Part shown: positions 62,857 through 64,000 of the stretch, in pieces
How positions within the stretch are numbered: the stretch's first letter is position 1
Layout of the letters: each line of letters starts with the position of its first letter
Origin: Thermoflavimicrobium dichotomicum
GTDB taxonomy: Bacteria > Bacillota > Bacilli > Thermoactinomycetales > Thermoactinomycetaceae
Length of the DNA: 64,000 nt
NCBI RefSeq assembly: GCF_900114055.1
Contig: NZ_FORR01000001.1
Span: 457,221 to 521,220, forward strand
Direction: 5' to 3'
The notes under the pieces: model-generated
What the model was told of the DNA's origin: nothing
The model's database searches: none
What the model saw: the letters and a program-made list of their open reading frames with translations, nothing else
Made by a program: the position numbers and the translations under genes

Positions 62857-63126
62857 TTGTTAGAGATCAAATGGTGGCTTCTTATTCTTGCTTTGGGAAT
62901 CGTTTTTTTCATGTTGATCAATCGATCTGTCAAGCAGCCGTTAAAGTGGTTTGGTTATGGGGTGTTATACTCGGTGGTGGGAGCAATTATACTGTTTTTT
63001 GTCAATTTGCTTGGGGAGTATATTCAACTTCACATCCCGATAAACCCCATTACAGCTTTGATTACAGGTATATTAGGATTGCCAGGGCTAGCTTATTTGA
63101 TTGCAGTAAAGATGTTATGGATATAA
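62857..63126 (+). CDS. BofA-like membrane protein (pro-sigma-K processing inhibitor family)
   Basis: An 89-residue, mostly hydrophobic protein with helices at about 3-20, 28-50 and 62-88. Length and position (after recR, before the rRNA operon) match B. subtilis bofA (87 residues), whose product holds the SpoIVFB protease inactive until the mother cell releases it. NPITALITGILGLPG is the family's glycine-rich end block. The TTG at 62857 has GGGGAG upstream; a longer reading from 62782 lacks one. Confidence 0.75.
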   Translation: MLEIKWWLLILALGIVFFMLINRSVKQPLKWFGYGVLYSVVGAIILFFVNLLGEYIQLHIPINPITALITGILGLPGLAYLIAVKMLWI

Positions 63127-63215
63127 TGGGTAAGAGAATGTACATAAAAGAGAGAAGAAAAAGGAACTTTCCCATGTATAATTACTATAGGAAATAGAAC
63201 TAAGGAGTGGGAAAG

Positions 63216-63743
63216 GTGCGCTGGAGAGTATGGACTCTTGTGAGTGTTCTTCTGTTTCTTAATGGGTGTCAAACAGCTCCCAGTCCTAAATTTTTTCATG
63301 TAAAGTCTGAACAGAAAAAAGATATGAATATATCGACTGATTTAAACAACTTAAAAAAGGTTATTCATCTTCCTTATAAGCCAAAGAAGGTATGGTGGAA
63401 GTCAATTCCGATCGGAGGAGATAAAAAGCAGAATCGACGAGTGGATTTAACTATTGGTCCAACGGATTACAGGCATGAGATCATCCTTACATTTGATCAG
63501 AAGGATATAGAGGCTATAAAAGAAAAATCATGCAAATCAATGGCAGCATCAAAGCCATTACTACTCTCTGCTAACCAGATTAAAAATCAAATGTCAGATG
63601 ACCTAGCTGCGGCTTGGGCTCAGGATATGGATGGATCTGAAATAAAAGAAGGTTATCAATGTTCTCCAGAGCTTTTCTATCCAAATGGTCATTTATATAT
63701 TCTTCCAAAGCATACAGTTTATTTAAGTTTGTATACCACTTAA
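63216..63743 (+). CDS. Lipoprotein of unknown function
   Basis: A 175-residue secreted lipoprotein with signal peptide ending LLFLNGCQT (Cys at about 18). The mature part has three Cys (lipid-anchoring one plus SCKSM and QCSPEL) and no recognised domain. The GTG at 63216 has AAGGAG 8 bases upstream; GTG 63207 overlaps that site. It separates the bofA-like gene from the rRNA promoter. Confidence 0.65.
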   Translation: MRWRVWTLVSVLLFLNGCQTAPSPKFFHVKSEQKKDMNISTDLNNLKKVIHLPYKPKKVWWKSIPIGGDKKQNRRVDLTIGPTDYRHEIILTFDQKDIEAIKEKSCKSMAASKPLLLSANQIKNQMSDDLAAAWAQDMDGSEIKEGYQCSPELFYPNGHLYILPKHTVYLSLYTT

Positions 63744-63774
63744 ACAAGTTTCTTTTCAACAAATAAAAAAGGTG

Positions 63775-63803
63775 TTGACACAATCCTGAACCTATGATAA
63801 ATT
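63775..63803 (+). promoter_or_regulatory. rRNA operon promoter
   Basis: TTGACA (63775-63780) and a -10 within TATGATAAATT (63793-63803). A leader of about 100 bases with CTTGAAAACTGAAGAG, similar to Bacillus rRNA leader and spacer sequence, precedes 16S. Confidence 0.65.
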
Positions 63804-63904
63804 ATTCATTGTCGCCGCGAGATGCGGTGAAATGAATAAAGAAAGTGTTCCTTGAAAACTGAAGAGTGAAGCATGACCTCGTTGATTCGATAGAGCAATC
63901 AAAC

Positions 63905-64000
<96 letters not shown>

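Overview
The window looks like the chromosome of an aerobic, endospore-forming Firmicute in Bacillales. A Thermoactinomycetaceae-like genus is possible, but that is inference. Evidence includes a gerA-type germinant-receptor operon, a BofA-like gene, a sporulation-type histidine kinase, a quinol-type aa3 oxidase, coproheme decarboxylase (HemQ), and the Bacillus-like block tadA / tRNA-Ser / SRP RNA / dnaX / ebfC / recR / bofA-like / 16S rRNA. That block lies close to the replication origin in B. subtilis.

Region 1 (1-17.2 kb) is visibly richer in G+C than the rest and nearly all on the + strand. It holds acetone carboxylase (acxABC), a MogA/MoaB-like gene, and an aerobic carbon monoxide dehydrogenase cluster (coxM-S-L, an XdhC-YHS fusion, coxG, coxD, coxE, a split XdhC/CoxI pair, mocA). 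CoxL has the form I signature AYRCSFR, so this is probably a true Mo-Cu CO dehydrogenase. A candidate molybdenum-cofactor riboswitch and a cre-like site precede coxM. The cluster could feed CO electrons to quinone, and the aa3 oxidase at 20-24 kb could pass them to oxygen.

Region 2 (17.2-18.6 kb) is a gene graveyard: fragments of a quinol nitric-oxide reductase, a hemerythrin protein and a Crp/Fnr regulator, together the remains of a nitric-oxide detoxification locus.

Region 3 (18.7-29.8 kb) is mainly on the - strand: hemQ, qoxABCD-ctaB, a Crp/Fnr regulator, a zinc alcohol dehydrogenase (+), a nitrilase and an arginase-family protein. Four TGTGA-N6-TCACA boxes lie between qoxA and the dehydrogenase. 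Three of them sit in copies of one promoter module.

Region 4 (29.9-34.2 kb) has about eleven DnaA-box-like 9-mers in 430 bp, at the point where gene orientation switches from mostly - to mostly +. It is a candidate replication origin or DnaA-binding locus. A 109-bp palindromic element sits inside it, and its inverted partner lies beyond two Ser/Thr kinase genes. One of these kinases is a tandem kinase-pseudokinase.

Region 5 (34.2-63.9 kb) holds asparagine synthase, tRNA-Arg, a methyltransferase, a P450, a MarR-controlled efflux operon, a YfhP-like protein, a TetR/YhgE pair, znuACB-zur under a Zur box, tadA, tRNA-Ser, gerABC, a class A penicillin-binding protein whose transpeptidase motifs are destroyed, SRP RNA, a histidine kinase, dnaX-ebfC-recR, a BofA-like gene, a lipoprotein gene and the start of an rRNA operon. 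Solo ends and a deleted copy of the palindromic element recur through this region.
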